This document shows, piece by piece, positions 51,904 through 61,186 of a DNA stretch of 64,000 nucleotides. This stretch comes from Shinella zoogloeoides (lineage in GTDB: Bacteria > Pseudomonadota > Alphaproteobacteria > Rhizobiales > Rhizobiaceae), in the NCBI RefSeq assembly GCF_020883495.1, contig NZ_CP086610.1:973501-1037500 (forward strand), written 5' to 3'. Made by a program: the position numbers and the translations under genes. Numbering within the stretch: position 1 is the stretch's first letter; each line of letters begins with the position of its first letter. Below the pieces are notes generated by a model, which saw only the letters and a list, made by a program, of their open reading frames with translations, was not told where the DNA came from and did no database searches.

Positions 51904-52983
51904 ATGACCGTTCTGGCCCAGCATGTGGCGCAAGCCGAAGGCGCGCGTCCGCTCAGCGCCGCGGAGCGCTTCGGCGTCATCGAGAAACCGGACCTCACCT
52001 TCACGCCCGAGATCGCCCGCGAGACGGAACACCTCTACGAGAAGGTCAAGCAGTTCATCCCCGCCTTCGAATGGCCGGTCTACGCGCCCTATGTCGCCGC
52101 CATCAACCGGCTGAAGAAGGAGCGCGGCGCGGTCATCCTCGCGCACAATTACCAGACGCCGGAAATCTTCCACTGCGTCGCCGATATCGTCGGCGACTCG
52201 TTGCAGCTCGCCCGCGACGCCACCAAGGTCGATGCCGAGATCATCATCCAGTGCGGCGTGCATTTCATGGCCGAGACCTCCAAGCTGCTGAACCCGGAAA
52301 AGACCGTGCTGATCCCGGATGCAAGGGCCGGCTGCTCGCTGTCGGAATCGATCACCGGCGCGGATGTGCGCCTGCTCAAGCAGCGCTACCCCGGCGTGCC
52401 GGTGGTGACCTATGTTAACACCTCGGCGGATGTGAAGGCGGAGACGGATATCTGCTGCACCTCGTCCAATGTGCTTGCGGTCGTCGAGAGCCTGGAGAGC
52501 GACACCGTGCTCTGCATCCCGGACGAATATCTGGCGATGAACGTCGCCAAGCAGACAAACAAGAAAATCCTCACCTGGAAGGGGCATTGCGAGGTGCACG
52601 AGCGCTTCACCCCGCAGGAGCTGCTCGCCTACAAGGCGGTCCATCCCGGCATCGAGATCATCGGCCACCCGGAATGCCACCCGGACGTCATTGCCGTCTG
52701 CGATTTCGCCGGCTCCACCTCGGGCATGATCAATTATGTGAAGGACAATCGTCCCTCGCGCGTGCTGCTCGTCACCGAATGCTCCATGGCCTCCAATATC
52801 CAGGCCGAGCTGCCGGATGTCGACTTCGTCAAACCGTGCAACCTCTGTCCGCACATGAAGCGCATCACGCTGCCGAAGATCCTCGACAGCCTTGTGAACA
52901 TGACGGAGGAGGTTCTGGTCGATCCGGCGATCGCCGACCGCGCCCGCCTTGCCGTCGAGCGGATGGTGAACTTGAAGCAATAG
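51904..52983 (+). CDS. nadA: Quinolinate synthase A
   Basis: 359 residues. NadA joins iminoaspartate and dihydroxyacetone phosphate into quinolinate using a 4Fe-4S cluster. Seen: [22 protein letters not shown], the cysteines in [37 protein letters not shown] and [14 protein letters not shown]. The ATG at 51904 is preferred because AGGAGGAGGG precedes it. The in-frame ATG at 51847 lies inside the operator palindrome. It is the first gene of nadABC. Confidence 0.95.
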   Translation: MTVLAQHVAQAEGARPLSAAERFGVIEKPDLTFTPEIARETEHLYEKVKQFIPAFEWPVYAPYVAAINRLKKERGAVILAHNYQTPEIFHCVADIVGDSLQLARDATKVDAEIIIQCGVHFMAETSKLLNPEKTVLIPDARAGCSLSESITGADVRLLKQRYPGVPVVTYVNTSADVKAETDICCTSSNVLAVVESLESDTVLCIPDEYLAMNVAKQTNKKILTWKGHCEVHERFTPQELLAYKAVHPGIEIIGHPECHPDVIAVCDFAGSTSGMINYVKDNRPSRVLLVTECSMASNIQAELPDVDFVKPCNLCPHMKRITLPKILDSLVNMTEEVLVDPAIADRARLAVERMVNLKQ

Positions 52984-53005
52984 CGTGGCGTGGGCCGCTC
53001 CGTGC

Positions 53006-53126
53006 CGCCCCTCATCCCCCTGCCGGGACCTTCTCCCCGTAAACGGGGAGAAGAGGCAGAACGGTGAGGTTTTCCCTCCTCTCCCCGTTTACGGGGAGGG
53101 GATGCCGGCAGGCAGGTGAGGGGCAG
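53006..53126. repeat. Rhizobial palindromic repeat between nadA and nadB
   Basis: Two hairpins: CTTCTCCCCGT-AA-ACGGGGAGAAG (53030-53053) and CTCCCCGT-TT-ACGGGGAG (53081-53098). They are enclosed by CCCCTCAT...CTGCCGG and its inverse TGCCGGCAGGCAGGTGAGGGG. It resembles the RIME-type palindromes scattered between rhizobial genes. It sits inside an operon and could act as an mRNA hairpin. Confidence 0.7.
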
Positions 53127-53157
53127 GCCGCGAGCCGCAACGTCGGAGGAAAGACAA

Positions 53158-54756
53158 ATGCCCATGGAAAGTTTCCGCCCGCAATCGTGGAACGGCATCG
53201 ACGATATCGTCATCGTCGGCGGCGGGCTTGCGGGCCTGTTCTGCGCGCTGAAGCTCGCGCCGCGCCCCGTGACGATCCTCGCGGCCGCTCCCATCGGGCA
53301 GGGCGCATCCTCCGCCTGGGCGCAGGGCGGCATCGCGGCGGCCATGAGCCCCGGCGATACCTTCGACAAGCATGTGGCCGATACGCTGGAGGCCGGCGCC
53401 GGCATCGTCGATGAGAAGATGGCGCGCTTCATGGTCTCCGAAGGCCCGGTGCGCATTCACGATCTGCTCGAATACGGCGTGCCCTTCGACCGCGACCTCG
53501 AAGGCAAGCTGCTGCTCTCGCGCGAGGCCGCCCATTCCGAGCGCCGCATCGTGCGTGTGAAGGGCGACATGGCCGGCAAGGCCATCATGGAGGCGCTGAT
53601 CGCCGCCGTGCGCAACACGCCGTCGATCCGCGTGCTGGAAGGCTACGTCGTCGAGGAACTGGTGCGCGAGGGCCGCTTCATTTCCGGCGTCGTCGCGAGG
53701 CCCGATGCCGGCCAGTCGAAGAACCGCGTGCATTTCCCCGCCCGCGCCGTGGTGCTCTGCTCGGGCGGCGTCGGTCATCTCTTCGCCGTCACCACCAATC
53801 CGTGGGAGGCCTGCGGGCAGGGCGTCGGCATGGCCGCCCGCGCCGGCGCGATCATCGCCGACCCGGAATTCGTGCAGTTCCACCCGACCGCCATCAATAT
53901 CGGCCGCGATCCCGCGCCGCTCGCCACCGAGGCGCTGCGCGGCGACGGCGCGCATCTCGTCAATTCCGCCGGCCACCGCTTCATGCTGGATATCCACCCG
54001 GACGGCGAGCTTGCCCCGCGCGACATCGTCTCGCGCGGCGTCTTCGCCGAAGTGCAGGCCGGCCGTGGCGCGTTCCTCGATTGCACCAGGGCCGTGGGCG
54101 CGCATTTCCCCGACATGTTCCCGACGGTCTACGCTTCCTGCAAGGCCGCCGGCATCGACCCGGTCACCCAGCCGATCCCCGTCGTTCCCGCCGTGCATTA
54201 TCACATGGGCGGCGTGCTGACGGATGCGGAAGGCCGCACCTCCATCGACGGCCTGTGGGCCGCCGGCGAGGTCACCTCCACCGGCGTGCATGGCGCCAAC
54301 CGCCTTGCCTCCAACTCCCTGCTGGAAGCCGTCGTCTTCGCCGCGCGCATCGCGGAGAACATCAAGGGCATGCTGCCCGAGCCGAAGATCAACGACTGGG
54401 GCAAGAATGCCGGCGAGAGCGACGACCTCGTGACCATCGAGGACAGCCCCGCGTTGACGCGCCTGCGCCGCATCATGAGCGACCGGGCCGGCGTCATCCG
54501 CACCCGCGAGGGCCTTTCCGCCGCCATCCGCGAGATCGCGGTGCTGGAGCGCGAGAACAGCCGCATGCGCTTCCATAACATCGTCACCACCGCCAAGCTG
54601 ATCGCCGCCGGCGCATACCTTCGCGAAGAAAGCCGCGGCGGCCATTTCCGCTCGGACTTCCCCGAGCAGAAGGCAGAGTGGAAGCACCGCACCTTCCTCA
54701 CCCTCGCCGATGCCGACAGGGTGGTGGCGGAACTGGCGGAAACGGCGGCGGCGTAG
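53158..54756 (+). CDS. nadB: L-aspartate oxidase
   Basis: 532 residues. NadB oxidises L-aspartate to iminoaspartate with FAD. Seen: [18 protein letters not shown] (FAD Rossmann), [20 protein letters not shown]-like [26 protein letters not shown], the HYHMGG-containing active-site segment and a [27 protein letters not shown] stretch. GGAGG lies upstream of the ATG. It is 174 bp after nadA, with a repeat in the gap, and 38 bp before nadC. Confidence 0.95.
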   Translation: MPMESFRPQSWNGIDDIVIVGGGLAGLFCALKLAPRPVTILAAAPIGQGASSAWAQGGIAAAMSPGDTFDKHVADTLEAGAGIVDEKMARFMVSEGPVRIHDLLEYGVPFDRDLEGKLLLSREAAHSERRIVRVKGDMAGKAIMEALIAAVRNTPSIRVLEGYVVEELVREGRFISGVVARPDAGQSKNRVHFPARAVVLCSGGVGHLFAVTTNPWEACGQGVGMAARAGAIIADPEFVQFHPTAINIGRDPAPLATEALRGDGAHLVNSAGHRFMLDIHPDGELAPRDIVSRGVFAEVQAGRGAFLDCTRAVGAHFPDMFPTVYASCKAAGIDPVTQPIPVVPAVHYHMGGVLTDAEGRTSIDGLWAAGEVTSTGVHGANRLASNSLLEAVVFAARIAENIKGMLPEPKINDWGKNAGESDDLVTIEDSPALTRLRRIMSDRAGVIRTREGLSAAIREIAVLERENSRMRFHNIVTTAKLIAAGAYLREESRGGHFRSDFPEQKAEWKHRTFLTLADADRVVAELAETAAA

Positions 54757-54794
54757 CGCCGCCGTCATCGAGTTGAAACGGAACAGGACAAGCC

Positions 54795-55700
54795 ATGACC
54801 ACCCCCTATCTCCCCGTGCTTTCGCCGCTGATGGTTGAGGAGCAGGTCCGCGCCGCGCTCTCGGAAGATCTCGGCAGGGCCGGCGATATCACCAGCCAGG
54901 CGACCATCGCGCCGGAGATGGTGGCGGAGGCGGAGCTGAATGCGCGCGAGGACGGTATCGTCGCCGGGCTTGAGCTTGCCCGCGCGGCCTTCCGGCTGAT
55001 GGATCCGGCGATCCGCTTCGACGCCTTCGTGAAGGATGGTGACCGGCTGTCGCCCGGTACGGTGATCGCAAGGGTTTCCGGCCCCGCGCGCGCGGTGCTT
55101 TCGGCGGAACGGGTGGCGCTCAATTTCCTCATGCATCTGTGCGGCGTCGCCACCCATACGGCGCGTTTTGCCGAGGAGATCGCCCATACGCCGGCCAAGG
55201 TCTGCTGCACGCGCAAGACCATTCCGGGGCTGCGGGCGCTGGAGAAATATGCGGTGCGCATGGGCGGCGGCTCGTCGCATCGCTACGGGCTGGACGATGC
55301 CATCCTCATCAAGGACAACCATATCGCCGTTGCCGGCGGTGTCGCCGGTGCCATTCGCGCCGCGCGCGCCTTTGCCGGCCATCTCGTGAAGGTCGAGGTG
55401 GAGGTGACGACGCTGGAGGAACTGGAGGAGGCGCTGGAGGCGCAGCCGGATGTCGTGCTGCTCGACAATATGGGGCCGGAACTCCTGCGCCGCGCCGTCG
55501 AGATCAACCGCGACTGCGCCGGCCTTGCCGATGCGGCCTATGCCGCCGATCCGCGCCGCGTGAAGCTCGAAGCCTCCGGCAATGTGAACCTCAAGACGAT
55601 CCGCGCCATCGCCGAAACCGGCGTCGACTACATCTCGACCTCCAAGATCACCATGGCCGCGCCGACGCTCGACATCGGCCTCGATGTCGTGGTGCGCTAG
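54795..55700 (+). CDS. nadC: Nicotinate-nucleotide pyrophosphorylase (carboxylating)
   Basis: 301 residues. NadC turns quinolinate and PRPP into nicotinate mononucleotide. Seen: ALSEDLGRAGDITSQATI, RVALNFLMHLCGVAT, KVCCTRKTIPGLRALEKYAV with the substrate-binding Arg/Lys residues, GGSSHRYGLDDAILIKDNH and LEASGNVNLKTI. Family length. It is the last gene of nadABC. Its stop codon touches a long hairpin that separates it from the convergent nadQ. Confidence 0.95.
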   Translation: MTTPYLPVLSPLMVEEQVRAALSEDLGRAGDITSQATIAPEMVAEAELNAREDGIVAGLELARAAFRLMDPAIRFDAFVKDGDRLSPGTVIARVSGPARAVLSAERVALNFLMHLCGVATHTARFAEEIAHTPAKVCCTRKTIPGLRALEKYAVRMGGGSSHRYGLDDAILIKDNHIAVAGGVAGAIRAARAFAGHLVKVEVEVTTLEELEEALEAQPDVVLLDNMGPELLRRAVEINRDCAGLADAAYAADPRRVKLEASGNVNLKTIRAIAETGVDYISTSKITMAAPTLDIGLDVVVR

Positions 55701-55843
55701 GCCCGCGCGACATTCAGCCCATGCCGGTCTGCAAATGGCGTTTTTCCGTGCTTCCGGTGCTCACGTACCATCAGTACGCTGCGCTCCGGCTCCCGGAAAA
55801 ACACCATTTTCGACTCAGCCTGTGCTGAATGTCGCGCGGGCCT
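55699..55843. repeat. 145-bp hairpin element between nadC and nadQ
   Basis: Outer arms 55699-55718 and 55824-55843 are a perfect 20-bp inverted repeat. Inner arms 55733-55748 and 55794-55809 pair over 16 bp with one mismatch. A smaller inner palindrome lies around the loop (CCGGTGCTCACGTAC and GTACGCTGCGCTCCGG). It fills the convergent gap and probably terminates both transcripts; it looks like a dispersed palindromic repeat. Confidence 0.85.
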
Positions 55844-55853
55844 GAGAAGTATC

Positions 55854-56831
55854 CTACCGCATCCCGACCTTCAGGCCGGGCGCGGGGCGTTCCTCGAAGA
55901 TACGGCGACGGAAGCGGAAGAGGGCGGCGGGCCGGCCCCCGGTAGCCGATGTGGAAGCGCCGGTCGGCTCCACCAGTTCCGCGCCCTCGACCAGCCGGCG
56001 GAAGTTCTGCTTGTGTACGTGCCGGCCGGAAATCGCCTCCACGGTCGCCTGCAATTCGGTGAGCGTGAATTCCGGGGCCATCAGCTCGAAGATGACGGGG
56101 CGGTATTTGATCTTGCCGCGCAGTCGCGCCATGGCGGTCGCAAGGATGCGGCGATGGTCGTGGCGCATGGCGATGCCGGGGGAGGGCTGGCCGGGCTTCG
56201 CCCAGCCGTCGGTCACCGCTTCTTCCGCAAGGCCGGCCTCGTAGAGCAGTTCGTAGCGCTCCAGAACGCGCTCCTCATCCCATGGAAAATCGTCGAGGCC
56301 GAAGGCGAGGCGCAGGCGCGTGCGGGGGGCGGGCAGGGCGCTCGCCCGCTCTTCGCGAGCCGCCTCCGCCGCCCAATTTTTCAAGGCGGGCAGGATCGTC
56401 TGGTCGATCACCGCGGGGCGGCCCTGCCGCCAGTCCTCCCAGGGCAGATAGGCATACCAGTCGCGCCAGGCCGCGCCCGCTTCCGCCAGCCGCTCGTTCG
56501 CCTCGGCGTCGGTGCGCGTCAGCGCCAGATAGCCGACGGAGACCATGTGCGTGCCGGCCTCGTCGGGCGCCTTCTGCCGGCCACGGTCGCCGAAGGTGTA
56601 GAGCTGCTCGATATAGCCGAGCTTCAGCGCCGTCTGCGCCTCCACGCTGGCGCGCAGGCTCGTCTCGAAGGTGCGGTGCTGCTGCGGGTCGAAGGGGCCG
56701 AAGGGCAGGGCGTCGCGTCCATGGGCGCCGTCGCGGCCGGCAGCGAGGATGCAGGGGCTGCGGCCGGAAATCGCGACGACCGCCGCATTGAGGCCGATTT
56801 CGACCGGGGGGCGGGCGCCGGTATCCGTCAT
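55854..56831 (-). CDS. nadQ: NadQ-type transcriptional regulator of NAD synthesis
   Basis: 325 residues. The N-terminal half (about 1-165) resembles a NUDIX-like domain (AAVVAISGRSPCILAAGR, FEPGEHRT-like PFDPQQHRTFETSLRASVEAQTAL). The C-terminal half has a winged-helix region (KIKYRPVIFELMAPEFTLTELQATVEAI and KQNFRRLVEGAELVEPTG). This architecture matches the COG4111 family, named NadQ in rhizobia from comparative genomics of nad genes. The location beside nadABC and a strong palindrome before nadA support it. It overlaps the upstream phosphatase gene by 4 bp. Confidence 0.85.
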   Translation of the reverse strand: MTDTGARPPVEIGLNAAVVAISGRSPCILAAGRDGAHGRDALPFGPFDPQQHRTFETSLRASVEAQTALKLGYIEQLYTFGDRGRQKAPDEAGTHMVSVGYLALTRTDAEANERLAEAGAAWRDWYAYLPWEDWRQGRPAVIDQTILPALKNWAAEAAREERASALPAPRTRLRLAFGLDDFPWDEERVLERYELLYEAGLAEEAVTDGWAKPGQPSPGIAMRHDHRRILATAMARLRGKIKYRPVIFELMAPEFTLTELQATVEAISGRHVHKQNFRRLVEGAELVEPTGASTSATGGRPAALFRFRRRIFEERPAPGLKVGMR

Positions 56832-57346
56832 GGTGCGGCCGGGAAGGTGAAAGGGCTGTCGCCGACATAATCCGCACCGCGACCGATGGCCTTGACGGCG
56901 GCGATCAGCCGGCCGCCGCGATTGAGCACATGGTCGCCGATCTCGATCAGCCGCGCATTCGGCGTCGCCTGCACGGAGGCCCGGCGCAGGCGCTGCGCCA
57001 GTTCATGGTCGTCCTGATCCGGCGCGACGGCAAGCGCGGCGATGAGCGCGGCGGCGGGGGAGCGGGAAACGCCCATCATGCAATGGACGAGAAGAGGAGC
57101 CTGCCGGTCCCAGCCGAGGGCAAAGCCGACGATCGCCGCGATATGCTCCTCGCCGGGCGCAACGAGATTTCCGGTGCCGGCGAAGGCGATGTCGTTGACG
57201 CCGAGGATCAGGTGGCGCTCGGCGGAAATCACCGCCGGGCGATGAAAACCCTGTTTCGGCGCAACGAGGCTCAGCATCTCGCGACAGCGATGGCGCACCG
57301 CCAGTTCCGCGATCTTGCCGAGCGGGGCGACGATGATGGTGCCCAT
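56828..57346 (-). CDS. Tyrosine/dual-specificity phosphatase-like protein
   Basis: 172 residues. The loop LLVHCMMGVSRSPAAA holds the Cys-x5-Arg signature (Cys89, Arg95), with a following Ser. HLILGVNDIAFAG before it has the general-acid position. This is the tyrosine-phosphatase-fold pattern of rhizobial predicted protein phosphatases. Substrate unknown. It starts 2 bp after the HD gene and overlaps nadQ by 4 bp, so it is expressed with them. Confidence 0.85.
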   Translation of the reverse strand: MGTIIVAPLGKIAELAVRHRCREMLSLVAPKQGFHRPAVISAERHLILGVNDIAFAGTGNLVAPGEEHIAAIVGFALGWDRQAPLLVHCMMGVSRSPAAALIAALAVAPDQDDHELAQRLRRASVQATPNARLIEIGDHVLNRGGRLIAAVKAIGRGADYVGDSPFTFPAAP

Positions 57347-57348
57347 CG

Positions 57349-57978
57349 TCACACCGCCGCCGCGAGGGGGCCGCGCTCGCTCTCCAGCGCCGCGAAGCGC
57401 TCCGCGAAGCGCTTCTGCGCCTCGACGGCGGGAACGGGCGCGATTTCGAGCATATCGACGGTGATGCCACGCGGCGCACCGAAGAATTTCGTCGCCTCCG
57501 CATGGGAGAAGCCGGCAAGCTCGGTGGCCTCGAAGAAGGCGGCGACCTGATCGGCCTTCTTGATCTTCGCCTTTAGCGTGGCGGGCGTTGCAGCCGGCAG
57601 GCCGAAACGCAGGTGAACGGCCGCCTCCAGCCGCTTCTCCACGCTCTTGTAACCGCCGCCGACCACGGCCTTGAAGGGCGAGATCATGTCGCCGATGACA
57701 TATTCCGGCGCGTCGTGCAGCAGCGCCATCAGGCATTCATGCGGGTTGCAGCGGTTCTGCCGGCGGAAGATCGCCTCGACGATAAGCGAATGCTGCGCCA
57801 CCGAGAAGGCATGGTCGCCATTCGTCTGGCCGTTCCAGCGCGCGACGCGGGCAAGGCCGTGCGCGATGTCGGAAAGCTCGATATCGAGCGGCGACGGGTT
57901 GAGAAGATCGAGGCGGCGGCCGGAGAGCATGCGCTGCCAGGCGCGGGCTTCCGTCTTCGGGCGTTCGCTCCCGCTCAT
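57349..57978 (-). CDS. HD-domain hydrolase, YfbR-like
   Basis: 209 residues with HD residues in NGQTNGDHAFSVAQHSLIVEAI and MALLHDAPEYVIGDMISPFK. This order resembles YfbR 5'-deoxynucleotidases and related HD phosphohydrolases. Cytosolic; substrate unproven. It overlaps ygfZ by 4 bp upstream and is 2 bp from the phosphatase gene downstream, forming a four-gene operon ending in nadQ. Confidence 0.85.
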   Translation of the reverse strand: MSGSERPKTEARAWQRMLSGRRLDLLNPSPLDIELSDIAHGLARVARWNGQTNGDHAFSVAQHSLIVEAIFRRQNRCNPHECLMALLHDAPEYVIGDMISPFKAVVGGGYKSVEKRLEAAVHLRFGLPAATPATLKAKIKKADQVAAFFEATELAGFSHAEATKFFGAPRGITVDMLEIAPVPAVEAQKRFAERFAALESERGPLAAAV

Positions 57979-58820
57979 TGCGCCGGCACCTCGGCGGTTT
58001 CCTCGGGGAAGGCAAGGCCGGCCCATGGCGGCAGCTCGACGGTAACGGGCACGCCATCCGCCGTGATCGGCGTTCCGCTGCGCATGGCGTCCGCCGCGCG
58101 GTCGATGCGCACGATGGCAAGGCCGAGCGTGCCGCAAACGCTGCCGAGCGCGCCGATCGGCTTGCCGCCGGCAAGAAGCTCCGTGCCCGTCGCCGGAAGC
58201 GCGGCCTCGCCCCGCACGATGACCGGGCGGCGGCGCGCGGTGCCGCGATGCTGCATGCGGGAAACGACCTCCTGCCCGACATAGCAGCCGGTGCGGAAGG
58301 AAAGGCCGCCGCTGCGGTCGAGCAGCGCGTCATGCGGGAAGGCGTCGGAAAGCGCATAGTCGCGGCCGGCTTCGGGAAGGCCGGCCTGAATGCGCAGCGC
58401 GTCGTAGAGTGCGGCATCGTCCGCGCCGCCGCCGCCCATGCGGCGCGAGACGTCGAGGCCCGCCCTGGCGAACCGGAAATCGCGCGGCGCTTGCGCCTCA
58501 GCGTCGTCCCAGCTCACCGTCGCCTCGCTGCCGTCGATAACGGCAAGGTCGACCGCGGCGCGCAGCTTGTACATGGTCAGCCGCTTGAGAAGCGCATCGC
58601 GCTGGTCTTGCGTCGTGTCGATCAGCAGGGCGTCATCGCCGTCGCGGCGGATCAGGAAGTCGAAGAGAATCTTGCCCTGCGGCGTCAGCAGCGCGCCGGG
58701 GCGAATCTCGTTCTCCTGCAGGTCGGGCAGGTTGGTGGTGATCAGCGATTGCAGGAAGGCTTCGGCATCCTTGCCGGAGATGCGGAGAAAGGCGCGGCCG
58801 GAGAGCGTGACGGAAGGCAT
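57975..58820 (-). CDS. ygfZ: Folate-binding YgfZ-family protein
   Basis: 281 residues related to GcvT. The signature is TGCYVGQEVVSRM near residue 175, fitting K-G-C-Y-x-G-Q-E with Thr in place of Lys. N-terminal LRISGKDAEAFLQSLITTNL and LTPQGKILFDFLI are standard. YgfZ helps iron-sulfur enzyme maturation and tRNA thiolation with folate. It heads the ygfZ-HD-phosphatase-nadQ operon. NadA next door is an Fe-S enzyme, which may be coincidental. Confidence 0.9.
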   Translation of the reverse strand: MPSVTLSGRAFLRISGKDAEAFLQSLITTNLPDLQENEIRPGALLTPQGKILFDFLIRRDGDDALLIDTTQDQRDALLKRLTMYKLRAAVDLAVIDGSEATVSWDDAEAQAPRDFRFARAGLDVSRRMGGGGADDAALYDALRIQAGLPEAGRDYALSDAFPHDALLDRSGGLSFRTGCYVGQEVVSRMQHRGTARRRPVIVRGEAALPATGTELLAGGKPIGALGSVCGTLGLAIVRIDRAADAMRSGTPITADGVPVTVELPPWAGLAFPEETAEVPAQ

Positions 58821-58985
58821 GGGCGGATCCAGATTTCTGCGCGCCGATATGTCCGGCGCAGGCGGTGCGTCGCCGCACCTTCGACAGAGAGGTAGAACGG
58901 CCGGGCGTCTTTCGCAAGGTCATGGCCCTTGTCCGCCGGCGCCATACAGCTATGAAGAACGCCCCCGCAGCGAGGCCGACAGACG

Positions 58986-59591
58986 ATGGAAACCATGCCG
59001 CCCCTTCCGCACGACGCCTGGTCCGCCTGGACCCCGGGCGAGCTTGCGCGCAGGCTTTCCGGGGGTGCCCGGTCGTGGTGCGTCGTCGGCGGCTGGGCGC
59101 TCGATCTCTGGCATGGATGCGAAACGCGGGCGCATGAGGATATGGAATTCACGATCCTGCGCCGCGACTTTCCCGTCTTCCGGACTGCTTTCCCCGACTT
59201 GCGGCTCCATGCGGTCGGCGATGGCCGTGTGGAACCGCTCGGGGAGAACGAAGCGCCCGCTAGAGGCATCGCGCAGGTCTGGTGCGAGGATGCGGCGGCG
59301 CGCTGCTGGCGGGTGGACATGATGCTGGAGGACGGCACGCCGGAAACCTGGGTCTACAAGCGCGATCCTTCGATCCGCCGGCCACGGGGCGAGATGGTGC
59401 AGGTGACCGCCGAGGGCATTCCCTATCTCGCGCCGCAGGCCATCCTGCTCTTCAAGGCGAAATACCGGCGGGACAAGGACGAGGCGGATTTTGCCCGCGC
59501 GCTGCCGAAGCTGGATACCGCGCAACGCGACTGGCTGAGGGGCTGCCTCGCGCAGGCCCATCCCGGCCATGGCTGGCTGGATGCCCTATAG
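58986..59591 (+). CDS. Nucleotidyltransferase-like protein
   Basis: 201 residues resembling aminoglycoside-adenylyltransferase/AadB-like minimal nucleotidyltransferases: CVVGGWALDLWHGCETRAHEDMEF contains the GG(W) and paired-acid pattern, and VDMMLEDG a third acidic position. The C-terminal LAPQAILLFKAKYRRDKDEADF is typical. Drug modification is possible but unproven; many such proteins have no known substrate. Monocistronic. Confidence 0.75.
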   Translation: METMPPLPHDAWSAWTPGELARRLSGGARSWCVVGGWALDLWHGCETRAHEDMEFTILRRDFPVFRTAFPDLRLHAVGDGRVEPLGENEAPARGIAQVWCEDAAARCWRVDMMLEDGTPETWVYKRDPSIRRPRGEMVQVTAEGIPYLAPQAILLFKAKYRRDKDEADFARALPKLDTAQRDWLRGCLAQAHPGHGWLDAL

Positions 59592-59593
59592 GC

Positions 59594-60382
59594 TCATTCG
59601 CCGGTGACGAAGAATTTCCACTGTCCGTCCGGCGTGATGCCGACGCGGTAGAAATTGTAGCTGCCGAATTCCTGCATGTCGGCATAGTCGCCGGCCGTCA
59701 CGATGCGCAGCAGGTCCACCTTTTCCGGCGGCGTCAGGCCGGCCAGCGGCTTTTCGGCGAAGTAGGGCCAGACATACATCTCGTCCGGCGTGCCCTTGCC
59801 GACATGCACGAAGCCGGTGGCGAGCACGTCGAGAAGGATCGCCAGAACCTCGTTGCCGTCCGGATCGCCGGACTGGCCCTTCAGCGTCTCGACGGGGCTT
59901 TCGTTGCTCTCGACCAGCGAGACCTGCGTTTCTGTCATGCCCTTGCCGAGCAGCGGGGCAAGGCGCTGGATATCGCCGGAGGCCGCGGCCTCGACGATCA
60001 GTTCGCGCATGCGGCGCACCGGCTCGGGCGCTTTCTCGATATCGCGAATCACTTCGACGGGCGCTTGCGGCGTTTCGTCGGGCGTCTCATCGGTAACGGG
60101 AGGCTCGTCGGCGGGCTCCGTCACCGCGCCGTTCCGGCGGATCAGCGGGTCGGGCATGGGCAGTTCGAGCGGAGAGGTCTCCGGCTCTTCCTGCTTTTCC
60201 TCCACGGGCGCGGCCTTCTCGTCTTCCGCGGGCTTCTGCGGTTCCTCGCCCGGCGCCTTCTTCAGTTCGCTGAGCGCGAAGGCGGGGCGCGCCGGCACGG
60301 TGAGCGCCGTCGTTCCCAAAAGCACCGACAATACGATGAGGCTGCTGCGAAACAGCTTTTTGCCGTCAGCCGACATCTGCAT
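59594..60382 (-). CDS. Exported hypothetical protein with Pro/Glu-rich linker (262 aa)
   Basis: Not recognised. The N-terminus (KKLFRSSLIVLSVLLGTTALTVPARPAFA) looks like a signal peptide or anchor. Residues 38-130 are Glu/Pro-rich and probably disordered. The C-terminal 130 residues appear folded, ending FYRVGITPDGQWKFFVTGE. The start is the ATG of MQMSADG; a second ATG two codons on is possible. It lies 16 bp downstream of a small gene on the same strand. Confidence 0.65.
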   Translation of the reverse strand: MQMSADGKKLFRSSLIVLSVLLGTTALTVPARPAFALSELKKAPGEEPQKPAEDEKAAPVEEKQEEPETSPLELPMPDPLIRRNGAVTEPADEPPVTDETPDETPQAPVEVIRDIEKAPEPVRRMRELIVEAAASGDIQRLAPLLGKGMTETQVSLVESNESPVETLKGQSGDPDGNEVLAILLDVLATGFVHVGKGTPDEMYVWPYFAEKPLAGLTPPEKVDLLRIVTAGDYADMQEFGSYNFYRVGITPDGQWKFFVTGE

Positions 60383-60398
60383 GACCTGTCTTTCCAGC

Positions 60399-60656
60399 CT
60401 ATTGCAGGGTGCGCGCGGGGGAGAATTCGCCGGCCAGCAGGCGGGCGCGCAGCGAATCGAGCAGCGCTTCCGCCCCCTTCTCGCCATGAACGCGGATCGT
60501 TTCGCGCAGGGCGAGCGCGATGGCCGCATCGGCGATGATCTCCGCCTCGATGCCATCCGCCATGCCGTCCGCCCAGGCTTCGTTCTGGTATTCCAGAGCG
60601 GCCTGCATCTTCTCGTGTACGATCATCTCGTCGATATCGTTGAGAGTAGGTTCCAT
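60399..60656 (-). CDS. Hypothetical protein (85 aa)
   Basis: Not recognised. Mostly helical and acidic: MEPTLNDIDEMIVHEKMQAALEY, then AWADGMADGIEAEIIADAAI and LLDSLRARLLAGEFSP. No signal peptide. The start is uncertain: the ATG at 60656 or an in-frame ATG at 60677. It is probably in an operon with the exported hypothetical gene downstream. Confidence 0.6.
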   Translation of the reverse strand: MEPTLNDIDEMIVHEKMQAALEYQNEAWADGMADGIEAEIIADAAIALALRETIRVHGEKGAEALLDSLRARLLAGEFSPARTLQ

Positions 60657-60760
60657 AGATCGGTCCATGCGAGGCATTCAGTTCTTACTGCACTGTTAAC
60701 AAGCTTAGCAGCCTTTTCCCAAAACGGCACTGGCCGCAGTGAAAACAGGTTAATTAATTC

Positions 60761-61186
60761 CTAATTTCCGAAGCGTGCGGTAATTTCTGTGGCAAGTGTT
60801 GCACCTTCGTTACGGTATCTCTCTTCTGCGACAACCGCCGAGTCGGTGCAAGCGGTGTAGATGGCGGCAAAGGAGCGGTATCCACGATTGAAGGCCGCCG
60901 TCAGTTTTTCCCGCCGCCGCGGCTCCGTGCCCGCCTCCAGATCGATGATGCGCTGCGCGGAGGCGCGCCAATTGTCCTCGGCCTTCTCGGCGCAAAGGTT
61001 GCGCAGGTAGTGCATCGCGCCGAGGATTTCCGAAAGCCGCTCCAGCCGCTCGTCATAGGGCGCGGGCTTCTCCTCGACGGCGGCCGCCGCCGGGGTCTCC
61101 TTGCCGGCGCTTTCCTTCGCTTGCTGGGCGAGGGCGGGCGCGGCGAGGACAAGGCCAAGCGCCATGGCGAGGCGAATCACTTTCAT
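60761..61186 (-). CDS. TIGR02301-family exported protein
   Basis: 141 residues with a signal peptide (KVIRLAMALGLVLAAPALAQ). The mature part has YDERLERLSEILGAMHYLRNLC, a pattern of the TIGR02301 family found in alphaproteobacteria, with two more Cys near the C-terminus. Function unknown; periplasmic by prediction. Its start overlaps the NUDIX gene stop by 4 bp, so they are co-translated. Confidence 0.8.
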   Translation of the reverse strand: MKVIRLAMALGLVLAAPALAQQAKESAGKETPAAAAVEEKPAPYDERLERLSEILGAMHYLRNLCAEKAEDNWRASAQRIIDLEAGTEPRRREKLTAAFNRGYRSFAAIYTACTDSAVVAEERYRNEGATLATEITARFGN

